Shown here: one piece after another, positions 19,535 through 30,113 of the stretch
How the letters are laid out: every line of letters starts with the position of its first letter
Numbering within the stretch: the first letter of the stretch is position 1
Assembly (NCBI GenBank): GCA_025201805.1
Contig: MU619275.1
Span: 36,700-100,699, forward strand
Reading direction: 5' to 3'
DNA from: Parasitella parasitica
Lineage: Eukaryota > Mucoromycota > Mucoromycetes > Mucorales > Mucoraceae
Length of the DNA: 64,000 nt
Program-made: the position numbers and the translations under genes
The notes under the pieces: model-generated
The model's database searches: none
Told to the model about the DNA's origin: nothing
Seen by the model: only the letters and a program-made list of their open reading frames with translations

Positions 19535-21540
19535 CTACAATTTGGCTTCTTTTGTGTTATTGATTTCTTCGCACACACGTTGCAAATCTTTTAGCACTTG
19601 ATCAATGACCTGCATAAATTCCTCTGTGTTGACAGTTTCAGGCACACGTTTCGATTCGATACCAAACTTCACCAAGGTGGGAGCAGCCATGTAATTAATG
19701 CCATAGCCATCATGGTACACAGTGCCAAAGCCAGTTCCCATTAAACGAATGCCTGCATGAAGACCAGATGTACTAAGACGCCACGTTTGTGATTCAGAAT
19801 GGATAGGATCTGTAAAGACAGGGTGCATAGCAACCGGTTCAAGTTCTCCCTGTGCATTTAGCGTTTGGTGGTCTGCATTCAGAAGGCGCAGCACTAACAG
19901 ATGGCGATCGCAGCCATGCCCTTCGCTTGCAATTTGGGTATATATACGGTGGGCTGATGTTGCCTTCACCAACAAGTCATACTTTTGCTTTACTGTAAGC
20001 TTGTCATTTTCGAAACCTTCCACAAATGCTTTGCTGTCGACACTCAGTGTGCGAATAGTCTCTGTACGACCGTGAAGATATTTGCGGGTGGCTGCTGTTT
20101 CGTACGTTGCTGTCACCTTGTTGTGCACACGATAATATGCCAATTGAAGAGCCATCTGATAAAAAGCATCAGGAGGAACACGGCCGAAGTTCTTTACCCA
20201 GCTAGTGCCGTAGTCCTTGAATACCAATACATTAGAATCTGATAAAGCAGCAGTGGCATCAGCACATTTTTGAGCCTCAATCAAGTAGGTGTTCAATGTA
20301 GCATCGGTTGTGAACGTGAGATGTTCAAATGAGGCTGTAGTAGATGGCTTGCCTCTGACTTTCTTAGGGTAAACGAATTCATGGGTATGACTTCCGGGGG
20401 TGGGCTCTTGCAGCATGTAATCAAAAATATAGCTCACAGTTAAAGCATCTACCGGTGAGTGTTCTCCAGAAAATCCGCACATGCCATTGTTTTCAACGAC
20501 CAGCGTAAAAGACTTGTCAAACCAACGATTATGGCCGTTACCCAAGCCTTGGTGCCCACAAAACATGGTCTTGGTCCATGAAGCGTTATCTGTGCCCTGA
20601 GAATGATCGTCCAGAGCAACCGCGAATAATGCCTGCTCAATAGTATTGAGGTTTTGTCGATGACCTTTAGGATCAATAGCTAGGAGGTGATTACGAGCCA
20701 CAGTCCATTTGTCACGCTGCCATGATGACAATAACGAGACTGGAGGGCAAAGTTGAGACAAGTTTTCGACATGAGTCACCAGTTCCAGGAGTGCACTAAA
20801 CGCGTATTTGCATATCAACTAAAAGCCCTTTGTATATAAAGCTTATTTACTTACTCTTCGATTTCCTCGGTCGTAAGCAGCACCCAAATGTCATTTTTGA
20901 GCTCCTTGTAGACATCCAACTTGTAAATCTGATCACGCAAAAGAACAATGATGTGGCGCACAAACTTTTGATCTGCTTGGACTAAAGTATCGCAGTGGTA
21001 TGTGGGCACACGGGTGACTGAAAAGATGCGACTGTATTGCCACATGCATTGGGCGTTCGCCCCTTTGATCATGTCCACAGGTAATTCTTGTCTATCGATC
21101 ATTTCCTTGTAGTCCAGGCCACGGCGGACCATATGTGCAGCTCTACGGATTTGAAATTTAGAGAATAACTGACGAGGTTGGACACCGTTATTGGCCAAGA
21201 GCTGTTTTGGATGACCGGCATCGACCTGGCCAAGAATGTACCAGTTGCTGTTGATCATCAGAGGCTCACGCCATTCCAAATAAGCTTTTTTCAACCAAAA
21301 TTTATCTTCTAGCCAATTAGTAGGTGAGACACGATCAATATCAATCAGTCTCTGCTGCAACGACCTGGATAAATCACTCGCCAAGAAATCGGATACTATA
21401 GACTTGGTCTTTTCATGCTCCTGTGGTGTTTGGAGTGGTACAACGGACTTCAAATAGAGGGAGAATGTTTCCTCCAGTGAAGGCACTGGCAGTCTTGGAA
21501 GTGTATACTGTAGACTAAACGTGGGCGGGGATGAAGGCAT
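19535..21540 (-). CDS. cat2: Carnitine O-acetyltransferase, peroxisomal (C-terminal AKL)
   Basis: Transfers acetyl groups between CoA and carnitine, moving acetyl units made by beta-oxidation. Two exons, 21540-20855 and 20795-19535, give 648 residues, close to yeast Cat2 (670). Seen: the N-terminal signature LPRLPVPSLEETFSLYL, the catalytic-His block GEHSPVDAL (His at about 341), VFKDYGTSWVKNFGR, and the C-terminal carnitine-site block STSGLHAG ... GTGFGTVYHDGYGINYM. The last three residues are AKL, a PTS1 peroxisomal targeting signal. I chose the Met at 21540; an in-frame Met at 21573 would add MFFPFTNIKKY, which could serve as a weak mitochondrial presequence, so dual targeting by alternative starts is possible. 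The intron junction is GT-AG and in phase. Confidence 0.9.
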
Positions 21541-22179
21541 ATATTTTTTGATATTAGTAAAGGGAAAAAACAAAAAGAAGGAGGGAAAAGAGGAAGAGGG
21601 GCTCAGGAATAATATATATAAACAATGATGTTAACACGAAGAGAAAATTATCAATTGTGTATTAGCAAGCTTTTTTAATTACTGCCATGTGATTTTCAGG
21701 CACGTCAATTTTACATGAATTTCTCAAGCATTTCATTCACGATTCTGGAATGCCCTTTAGAATTCGGCTTTTCACTCCCTGGGAAGATTGTACTTTTTTT
21801 CCCCCAAGTTGCATGATAAATATTCCAAGCAATAGTTTATTGGCAACATTTTACTGTAAGACGTTGGCTTCTTTATTTAATCCAAAAATATAACAAGGCT
21901 GTATGATGTCTTATCAATATCAAAACGTTAACAAAGAGTTTCCGTAGGACTAGATATACACACATACTTTAACATTAATAAGCGCAGCGAATACATATCT
22001 CAAACATAGACATGCACATACAGCTAGAAACACATGTACTCAAATAATGTTTTTATTTTACAATAATACCGTATTCTTCCATAACACGCAACATGCGGCA
22101 TAATTCAAAGCTGTATCCCCGGAGATTTAATTATCGGTATCTAAATATTAATACCGTAATGCGTCTTACAAGAGTTACT
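21541..22179. other. Upstream region of the acetyltransferase gene, leading into repeat island
   Basis: AT-rich, with A/G-rich sequence close to the start codon (21560-21600). No coding sequence recognised. Confidence 0.35.
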
Positions 22180-23640
22180 TTTCAATTTATGAGCAAGGCA
22201 TGACCCTGATAGATGACTTAAACGCATACAAATATGAATCAGTAGCTCAGATGTAGTAGAATGTGGTTTCAAAAACTATTTTTATGTAGCTTCATTTTTT
22301 TGTTCAAATAAATGCCACCTAATCATGACCACCACTTTTTGCCCCGCTTAAAAGCACAATCTACAATCTCTAATATCTTTGCTGACTACTAAGCGATGGA
22401 GATACAACCTTCAGCTAACATCTTTTTCTTTTGTATTATTCTACAACATATTCAATTTTCGTGCTCCTCTGACTATCTTTCAGGTTTTGCTCTGTTTGTG
22501 CCTCAAACCTCATATTAGATTTTCAGTTTTCAACTTTGGGTCAACCTCCAGGGTCATTTTGAGGTACAAATTTCAGGTCCAAACCAGGTATACATCCTAG
22601 TACTAGTACAATAACTGTATCTCATTACGTCTTTGGATTCTCTATATCTATCTTTGCTGTCGAGATATTGCCAAAACCAGATTTTGAAGATTTTTGCAGA
22701 TTTTACAGCATATGTTCCTATAACAAGTACCAAATTATGCAATTAAACCGAGCTTAATTTTTTAAGTAAAGTAATAAGGCACGTTTTGGTACAGCTACTG
22801 ATATCAAATATGTCGTAGTCAAGCTCGAATTGGGCGAGCTTCTGCCAATTTTGTCTTTTTACGTTAACTTTGGTCAGCCTGTTTCTCAACAAACCACTAA
22901 AACAGTTTGGCTTGTGTTATTATTAAAATCTTTTTGAAATTTGATTCTCTACTAGATTTGCAAGTTTCTAGATAGATGTGTCGAAAAAAATATTTTTTCA
23001 TTTATTTTTAGCAGAGGCTTAATTTATTTTCATAACTTTCAGAGCAATAAATGGTTTATGAAGATACATGATATAGCAATACAAAAATAGAGCTACAACA
23101 TAGCTACCGAAAGATTTTTGGTTGGTCAAAAAATACCAATTTCTGAGCGAGAAAATCTCGAAAAACGGAATTGGTTTCTACCCTTTTGAATAGCTTCATT
23201 TTGGCCCTCTAGACACAGGGCCGGAAAATCGTAGATTCATTTGGTCGAGACAAGATTTTGATTTTTGGCAGAAAAAATAAAGCCACAGTAGAAAACAAGA
23301 TATCGGTTTGTAGGTATTGATATGGTGATTCTTTTGGTCAAGTTTATAGACCTGAAAATGCTCAAAATATGTTTGCTTTTACTCAAAAACTATCAAAAAT
23401 GGCGTTTTTTGAATATTTGAAAATTGGCTATAAGAAAAAGTATTTGTATAGTCTTGTAATTCATATTTTTAGATGCAAAATTTATTCTTTGTTAGAAAAC
23501 ACTTAGTACGCATATCCGATATACCTATCACGTTTATGAGATATCTAGCGATGAGCTATGCGAAAAAACCTCGAAACTGGTTTGGGTCAAATGGAAACAT
23601 AGTGCTGAGATTCAATCTACAGCCTTTCTTTTTCGCTGTA
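22180..23640. repeat. Direct repeat copy 1 of an unidentified AT-rich repeat
   Basis: Starts near GAGCAAGGCATGA (22190) and is recognisably similar to the segment from 23650 on: shared blocks include CAGGTTTTGCT, CTCATATT.GATTTTCA, TTCAGGGTCATTTT or CCAGGGTCATTTT, ACTAGTAC, CCAATTTTGTCTTTTTAC and TTTCTCAACAAACCA. Open frames inside are short and do not keep the same frame between copies, so the repeat is probably non-coding. Family unknown. Confidence 0.6.
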
Positions 23641-23649
23641 AATGAGGGC

Positions 23650-24560
23650 ACCACCTATTTTCAATTCAAGAGCAAAGCATGATTTTACTAGGTAATTTGG
23701 GTATGTCTTAATATGAATCGATAGTTCAGATAGTGCATAATACGGGCGCAAAAATTATATTTGTATACCTTCATTTTGGGATGAAATAATCACCGCCAAA
23801 TCTGAAATATTATCTTTTTTCGCGCTTAAAGGCCTATAATGCAATCTCTGACCATTTTTCAGGTTTTGCTTTGTTTGGACCCCAAACCTCATATTCGATT
23901 TTCAATTTTCAACTTTAGCACAATCTTCAGGGTCATTTTTAAGTACGGATTTGGGATACAAGCCAAGAGCACATCCCAATACTAGTACCTTGGGTGTACC
24001 TCGGTACGTTTTCCAATTCTCAATATCTATCTTTTTTGTAGAGATATTGCCAAAACAAGATTTTGCAGATATTGACGCATATGGGCCAATAACAAATACC
24101 AAATTTTGCAAGTAAATCATATCTTATCTTCCAAGTAAAGTAGCAAAGCACATATTGATACACCTATTGGTATCAAACACATTTTTGTGAAGCTCGAATT
24201 CAACGAACTTTAGCCAATTTTGTCTTTTTACATAGAGCTTTTATGGTCGATTTCTCAACAAACCATTAAAATTCTTTGACTAAAGGAATTATTAAAACAT
24301 GTTTATGGTATATAGCTTTCTAATAGATGTGATGGATCGTTTGGTTTGCTTTATAACGTTTTCTCTGCTCAAAATGTTTGTAATTTTGCTGAAAAAGGTT
24401 CTACATCAATCTTGAGGAAATTTTTAATAGAAAAAGTACTTCTCTAGCCATGCAACTTATACCATTTGATTTAAAATTTAAATTTCAACAAAGAATACTT
24501 AAAACACATAGGTGATATGCATATCAATTTCTTAGGGAACTAGTAAACGAAATTCGAGAA
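23650..24560. repeat. Direct repeat copy 2, shortened
   Basis: Starts near GAGCAAAGCATGA (23669) and follows copy 1 block by block. Between the AATAGATGTG block (24321) and the AATAGAAAAAG block (24427) it is about 350 bases shorter than copy 1. It ends next to the left inverted repeat of the Fanzor element (24561). Confidence 0.6.
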
Positions 24561-24623
24561 TTAAAATTAATTATTAGACCTTTTGTTTACCTTTTTTGGA
24601 CGAAATAAAAATGGAAGTGAGAC
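24561..24623 (+). repeat. Left inverted terminal repeat of Fanzor-bearing element
   Basis: About 63 bases reading TTAAAATTAATTATTAGACC, then TTTTGTTTACC, then GGACGAAATAAAAATGGAAG and TGAGAC. The reverse complement of 26654-26717 matches it along its length with a handful of substitutions and one T-run difference. Confidence 0.7.
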
Positions 24624-24668
24624 AGAAAGAATTAGTTTTTTGAAGAATAAGGATTTATGTTTAGACAT

Positions 24669-26217
24669 TTACCTGTAAAAATCTAAATCCCTTTCGGGAA
24701 GACCATGTTTATTACGGCGATTAAAATCTGAAGGTCTTCCTCTCCCTGCCCAGATGGACAAAGAGATGCTCATCATATTTAGGCTTGCATTAATGTCTCT
24801 CTGCCACACAGTTTTGCAATTAGAACAGGACAAAACGGAAAACCCTTTGAACCCTTTGGTCTTGATTATTTTTGTCTCGGAAAGGCAGAGGCAGCATTTC
24901 TTGGAGGTGTTAAATTCATTGATTGTACAAACAATCACTTCACCTTCTGCTTCACGTCTTTTTAAGGCTCTAAAAAATAAATCAACTACACCGTGCCGCA
25001 ACCCTTTGAATGTAACATGGTTTTTGTTAAAAACGCCATCGCCAAAGATTACCAAGGGAATTTTGTCTTTGAATTGGTCGAACTTGGGTTGTTTCTATTT
25101 AAAGGCTCTACAAAAAAGGTTAACTCTTTACAGTTGATTCATATTCTAATACAAAAATAGTAGTTTACTTTGGTTGAGGTTCTACTTTTCCACAATAGCG
25201 TTGTTATAACTAGTGGTAATTTCTATGCAAGCCTCACTAATACATTGGGAAGCCCCAGGAATACGTGTTACTGTATGTGCGAAAGTTGGATTGTCCGTCT
25301 TGAAGCTATTCAATAATTCCATAAATTCATCAGGGAGTTCTTTTTTGCTCGTAGGTGCTTGCCCGTTGACCATTTGGATTACAGTGTACCAGAAATTTTG
25401 AGTAAAAATACACTTGGGAGCAGCAATACACTCGGGAGCAGCATCATTATGTCTTTTTAAAATATAGTAATTGACAAGCAGCTTCGCCTTAAAGACCAGG
25501 TTGCGGACGGTGGAGCAGGCATTGACAACTTTTTCGTTCAATTTGCTTTTGTAGTCATCATGTACAGCTTTATTGAACGATATTCTCCTTGAAAACGCTC
25601 GATAATTAGTACCCAAATTATCCTTCAAAACATCAGACCTTCGTTCAGCACGTTCAGTACACAGAGCAGAGCGTCCATTAACGTGGCCTGGCTGTTTACA
25701 CCTCGCGCAAACTACATCATCACTTTGGTTTGAGCTACTACTTTCTCCCAGTTTTGCTTTCTTTTTATCATTTTTGGTTTCTTGAGTTTGTTTTCGTTTT
25801 CTCCTTGTACTGGAACCAACTACAAACATAAAAAAAGAAAACTATATTTATAAAGATATCTTTTTGGCACTTTGCGTTTTAGTTGTTTACCATCACTAGC
25901 TGTACTAGCTACATATAGCTCACACTTAAAGTAATTCTTTGTAAGATGACCACTTTTTCCGCAGTCAACACAGGTTCCATCTAAAAGCCAACAGTGTGAA
26001 TGAAAGTGCAAACGGTAATTATCTTATATTTACCTTCATAAGGATCTGCTTTATACTTTTCAAACATCTCACGTTTCTTGTCATCAATAATTGTTTTAAA
26101 CTCTTTATTACACATTAAGATAGAGAAACAGATAAAGAGAAGGAAAGAAAAATGTTGTAAAAAGATTCTGATATCATTGTTCTTATCATATAAGGGGTAA
26201 CAGTGGTTTGTAAACAA
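24669..26217 (-). pseudogene. Fanzor (TnpB-like RNA-guided nuclease) pseudogene with zinc knuckles
   Basis: Exons on the minus strand can be joined: about 26217-26032 (weak start), 25981-25892 with CVDCGKSGHLTKNYFKC, then 25820-25182 with a second knuckle CARCKQPGHVNGRSALC, a helical N-terminal region and TQNFWYTVIQMVNGQ. The frame then stops (IVEK). After some 60 degenerate bases the C-terminal part resumes (25140-24669): KFDQFKDKIPLVIFGDG, NEFNTSKKCCLC, then CSNC and WQRDINASLNM. The last is RuvC-III with its Asp, and the Cys pairs form the TnpB zinc ribbon. The RuvC-I region, normally between these halves, is gone, so no active nuclease can be made. The Glu in NEFNTS may be the rearranged catalytic Glu reported for Fanzors (family knowledge). 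Confidence 0.8.
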
Positions 26218-26653
26218 AATTCATCAGTACTGATATATTAGTGTGAATGAGAAAATCAATTATAAGGAAGAAAGGACGAAAAGCAATTAGCGCTTTTAAG
26301 CAATACGACAAAAACACATTTGAAGATGAGTCGTATTTGTATCATTCTCTTTATATTTTTTTGTGCCTTAATATCTTACTAAAGAGCATCTTTGCAGTGT
26401 TGATTTTTTGGCCGCTAAACATGCTTAACTTTGACTAAAAAAAATACCGCTGCTCATGCTCTAATTCTTAATGACACTTTTCGTGCTCACAATATTTTGC
26501 CACGCAGATATTTATATATAATATACACATTCAGGGTCATTATAGGTAAATGTCTGGGAGATTCTCTTGATGTAAAATTCGGCCCAAATAGACCTTCACT
26601 GGTACTGAACGAATATTACAGAAACGCCTCCCCTTGTTCCTCTTAAAAAAAAA

Positions 26654-26717
26654 CTCTCATTTCTAATTTCATCTCATCCAAAAAAAGGTAAGCAAAAGGT
26701 CTAAAAATTAATTTCAA
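26654..26717 (-). repeat. Right inverted terminal repeat of Fanzor-bearing element
   Basis: Reverse-complement partner of 24561-24623; reading inward on the minus strand it starts TTGAAATTAATTTTTAGACC, then TTTTGCTTACC. Confidence 0.7.
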
Positions 26718-27340
26718 TTAGCCCAAAAAAAAATTAACATCGTCTGCTTTTAGAGTAAAATCCTGTCGCATTAGGTAAGAATTAATTTCACGATGAGAGT
26801 ATGCCACCCAATCTAACGACAGATAAAATCTAGTATTAGTTGATTTCTTCAAGTTCAGAACTGCAAAAGGGTTGTGGGAGTTGTGATGTACAACCATATG
26901 GTGAAAGTTTTATATTTTCTAAAGTAAAACTGGATCACTGTTATACATTTCTGACTATGATGATGCGACTAATTCGAATTGAGAACAGCCGCGGCCTGTC
27001 TCCTGTTAGCTTGGCATTAAAATCTCAAAATGGTTAACCAAAGATATCAAGATGCAAAAAACTATGATTTGCAGTTAAAAAGTCCAATCAACATATTTGA
27101 ATTTTCGAACGCATATATGAACTTGAAACTTAATTCAGCTATACATGTATTCTCTTTTGTAATCTCTTTCGAATCAACTTATTATTGAATAGGTTGGATT
27201 GAATGTTTTCATATATATATCCGATAAAATACGTTGTAAATAGTTTATTTCCGCTTTGATATATGTATGTATTAGAGCTTGTTAATCATTATATTTTTGT
27301 GAGTGCTTGTTTATGTGGTATAAAAGTAATATTGTTGCAC
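26718..27340. other. Intergenic between Fanzor element and RhoGAP gene
   Basis: AT-rich with no recognised gene. The right part is the 3' flank of the minus-strand RhoGAP gene. Confidence 0.35.
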
Positions 27341-28968
27341 TTAGAAAATTGGTTGTCTGGCACTGTTTCTCTCATTTGACTCGATAACAGTTGGATTGAA
27401 CTTGGGCCAATCTCTGCTGTTAGCTGGTGATGAGGGTTGGCTATTATTACGAGATGATAAAGTTTTTCTTTTGTTGGCGATGATAACTTCCTGAGGTATA
27501 ACAATGGTTGGATTTTCCTCCTCTCTCGTCTTCCAGCTTTGCAATGTTTTGACGTATTTAGTGGCTGAACTGCTACTCATTAATAAAGGCTGCGATTGCT
27601 GGCGATCTTTGTCATTTGCAACACGATGGTGGTCCAGTTTAAGATCAAAGTGTTCAAATGTTTTAATCAAGTCGTACGATTCGGTGAATTCCAAAGTACT
27701 AAAATCGATCAGCATTTTCTTTTCTTGTTGAGTGAAAGGCGATGTCCAAAGCGATAACGGGTCTATTTTGTGCTGCTTGGAATGAGACGCCACGGCAGGT
27801 GCCTGATTGAAAAGAAAAGAAAAGAAAAAAAAAACAAACCATTAATATGTAATCAGGTATATCATGAAAAACCAACCTTTTTGATATCATTAATGTTAGT
27901 TGGTGCTGTGTTGGCGCTGGTGTTTTTTGCCAATACAGGACGAACATACTTTTGTGATTTAAGAGGATTAGTTAAAGTAGTGAATACTTCAGGATAAGAC
28001 ATCATGAACTCAAATATCCTAATCCAAGTATTGCTCTCCTTGACCAGTTCCAATTGAAGCAATTCGTTTGGTTTATAAAGCAATTTGGTTGTTGATAAAC
28101 TACCGTAGACTAGTTTGTTGCGCTTTCCTTGCTGTCGCTGCTTCTTGCGTACAACGGTGCTCAGCAGCAGCTCGCGTGCTTTACGAAAGAATTGTTGCTT
28201 GTTCAACATGAGTGGAAGTGACGTGTAAGACGATGAGCAAGGTCGATTGCTGCTGTTGAGAGAGTAGGATGCTGATCTATTTTGCTTTGGATCAGGTAAA
28301 AGTTGCGACACAGCGTCAATTCGAACACATGTGGGAGCAAATATGATGGCCAATGATTCAACTGACATCTGATTTTTATCTTGGTGTTGCTGAATCGAGT
28401 GCGCAACTTCGAGCAAGAACTGCAATAAATGCAGATGTTCATGAGGTAATGTTTTACAAATTTCTTTCAGCTTTCTTTTTAGTGTTTCTTGTGTACATTT
28501 TTGCTCATCTAAGTAGATCGTTAATTTTTTTTTTGCGTCATGCTGCTGTGTAGGATTTTACCAAAGATACTAATAAATAGTGGCTGGTAGCTTCTGGGTA
28601 TCACTGGCTCAGGTAGCTGCTGTAAATAGCGCTTGAACAATGCAGCAAGTGAATGTGTCGATAAGGTTGATGGAAGCTTAATTAAAAACGGATTGTGGTT
28701 TTCTTCGAATTGTGCTTGCAATTGATTTACGGCAGCCGCTGAACCAGATTTGCGAAATATGCCTTCAATATCTAGACCTACAGAAAGAAAGAAAAAATCA
28801 ACATTGACACAATGCTACTAGATGAGGAAGATTTATGCTACCTTTTTCTTCGATTTCATGGAAACACCTGCCCAAGATGCCGGGGATCGACAAGCCAGAA
28901 GGAGTCGTAAAACTAGAACGTGCCAATGCAGTAACAAGAGTTGAGCCGAATAGCGGTGGAGATTGCAT
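27341..28968 (-). CDS. RhoGAP-domain protein
   Basis: GTPase-activating protein for Rho/Cdc42-type GTPases, expected to switch off polarity signals. Four exons (28968-28842, 28777-28562, 28508-27877, 27802-27341) give 478 residues. Splicing assembles a RhoGAP domain at the N-terminus: GLSIPGILGRCFHEIEEKG, then LDIEGIFRKSGSA with the arginine finger at about residue 51, KLPSTLSTHSLAALFKRYLQ with LPEPVIP, then LPHEHLHLLQFLLEV and the NQMSVESLAIIFAPT block. The C-terminal half is unannotated, with KARELLLS and a Ser/Lys-rich tail. No BAR, SH3 or PH domain is present, so it is a short single-domain type. Junction 3 is a GTTGGT donor, less standard than the others but required to keep frame. A (GA)n tract lies just upstream of the ATG. 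Confidence 0.85.
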
Positions 28969-29279
28969 GATTAGAGTATAAAAAAAAAACGGAAGGGAGA
29001 GAGAGAGAGAGAGAAAGAAGGAGAAAAATAAGCCTCCAAGTTCCTCAAGCAAATGTCTGATAACCATCACTTTTAACCTTTAATTCTACTGTCAATTCGC
29101 AGTGTGGGCTCGATGCTCGGAAAATTATCCTTCAAAGATGTGTCCCTTAATAGTATTTTCGCCTATTTATAGCCACTTTACACCAGACCACATTATTTTT
29201 GGGACCTCCAGCCGGTCACATAAGAAGCAGCAGTTGGACATGACCAGCTCAGAACGTTTCTCCTTTAAAACCAGTTGAT
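28969..29279. other. Divergent promoter region with (GA)n tract
   Basis: 311 bases between the RhoGAP start and the zinc/OB-fold gene. Contains a GAGAGA-type repeat at 28996-29015, an A run at 28980-28988, and a TTTAAAA sequence about 12 bases before the ATG at 29280. Confidence 0.4.
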
Positions 29280-29853
29280 ATGGAGTTTCGAGAATACAGA
29301 ATTATACAAGCATCCACAAAAGCTTTACTATTTAGAAAATGCGAATGCGGTGGTTACACGACTCCTGTCATCATAAATGATCTTGTATTTGACCAAGAAA
29401 TATTTTACTGCCATAGCAAATGCAAGAAAATCATTACAGAGTTCAAGATTGCGTACAAGCTTCCACTAATAGTGTTAAATACCATGACCAGCAAGCTGGA
29501 ATCAATTGTTGCGTACGACGATACCGTTGCTGATTTCATCGGGTGTCTACCCAAGCAATATTTAAAGGTAATTTCTTGCAGAAAGACATTTTTGATCATG
29601 CGGATACTTATAGTCGACGCTTCAGTATTTGAAAGAAGATAATTTGCTAAGTAGAAAGCTAGAAGAGGCTCTTGTAGGCATAAGCTGTGCAGCTAAATTA
29701 GACAGAAAAAGAGGAAATGACCAATCCACAAAGGCGAAAAAGCTTCTAATACTTACTGATGGAGAGAAGATCAACTTGATTGACATAATCAGAAATGGTT
29801 CAGACGACATCCACTTTGGTGACGACGATGAAGATGACGATGATATTTCATAA
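29280..29853 (+). CDS. Small protein resembling the RPA1 C-terminal zinc-ribbon OB fold
   Basis: Two exons, 29280-29567 and 29614-29853, give 175 residues. The first exon shows FRKCECGG, then YCHSKCKK: two Cys pairs about 25 residues apart. It continues as EFKIAYKLPLIVL, then VAYDDTVADFIGCLPKQYL. This order and spacing recall the Replication factor-A C-terminal domain found in RPA1, MEIOB and DDIAS, where a zinc ribbon is inserted in a DNA-binding OB fold. The C-terminus is a Lys-rich part followed by a poly-acidic end. It is far too short to be RPA1. A role on single-stranded DNA is inference only. The start at 29280 follows a TTTAAAA sequence; extra upstream exons were not found. Confidence 0.5.
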
Positions 29854-30090
29854 ATACAAGATTCCTCTCACTGCTATTGTTATTGTTTTTGTTGATCATA
29901 ATGTTAGTTTTGCGGTTGATAAATAAGCTACACTTCAAACCTTCTACAATAGTAATAGACATTGATAAGTAGATCAAGAGCGACTAGATAAATTTTATTT
30001 GTCCATCCGATATCTATTGATTGGCTTATTCTGTTGCCTTCTCTCGAAAATTTTTTTATTTTGTCAAGGAAAAAAATGCGGAAATGAATT

Positions 30091-30113
30091 AATCCCTCTC
30101 TTTCTCTATCATC
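30091..30113 (+). promoter_or_regulatory. Pyrimidine-rich leader of RPS19
   Basis: TCCCTCTCTTTCTCTATCATC lies immediately before the ATG. C/T tracts near the transcription start are common in fungal ribosomal protein genes; the start site itself is not known here. Confidence 0.4.

Larger units (their letters stand above)
24561..26717 (-). mobile_element. TIR-bounded element carrying a deleted Fanzor
   Basis: A 2.16-kb unit bounded by inverted repeats (24561-24623 and 26654-26717) with a minus-strand Fanzor relic inside (24669-26217). No DDE transposase is visible between the repeats, so the element looks non-autonomous. No unambiguous target-site duplication was found. It sits directly beside an unrelated direct-repeat pair, in a repeat island between the carnitine acetyltransferase and RhoGAP genes. 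Confidence 0.6.

Noticed and set aside
22240-22275. tRNA-like A box (TAGCTCAGATGTAGTAGA)
   Set aside because: No B box at the right distance and no cloverleaf; the same place in the second repeat copy is not conserved as a tRNA.
24754-25137. 127-codon plus-strand frame
   Set aside because: Antisense of the Fanzor C-terminus, where zinc-ribbon and RuvC-III motifs are on the minus strand.
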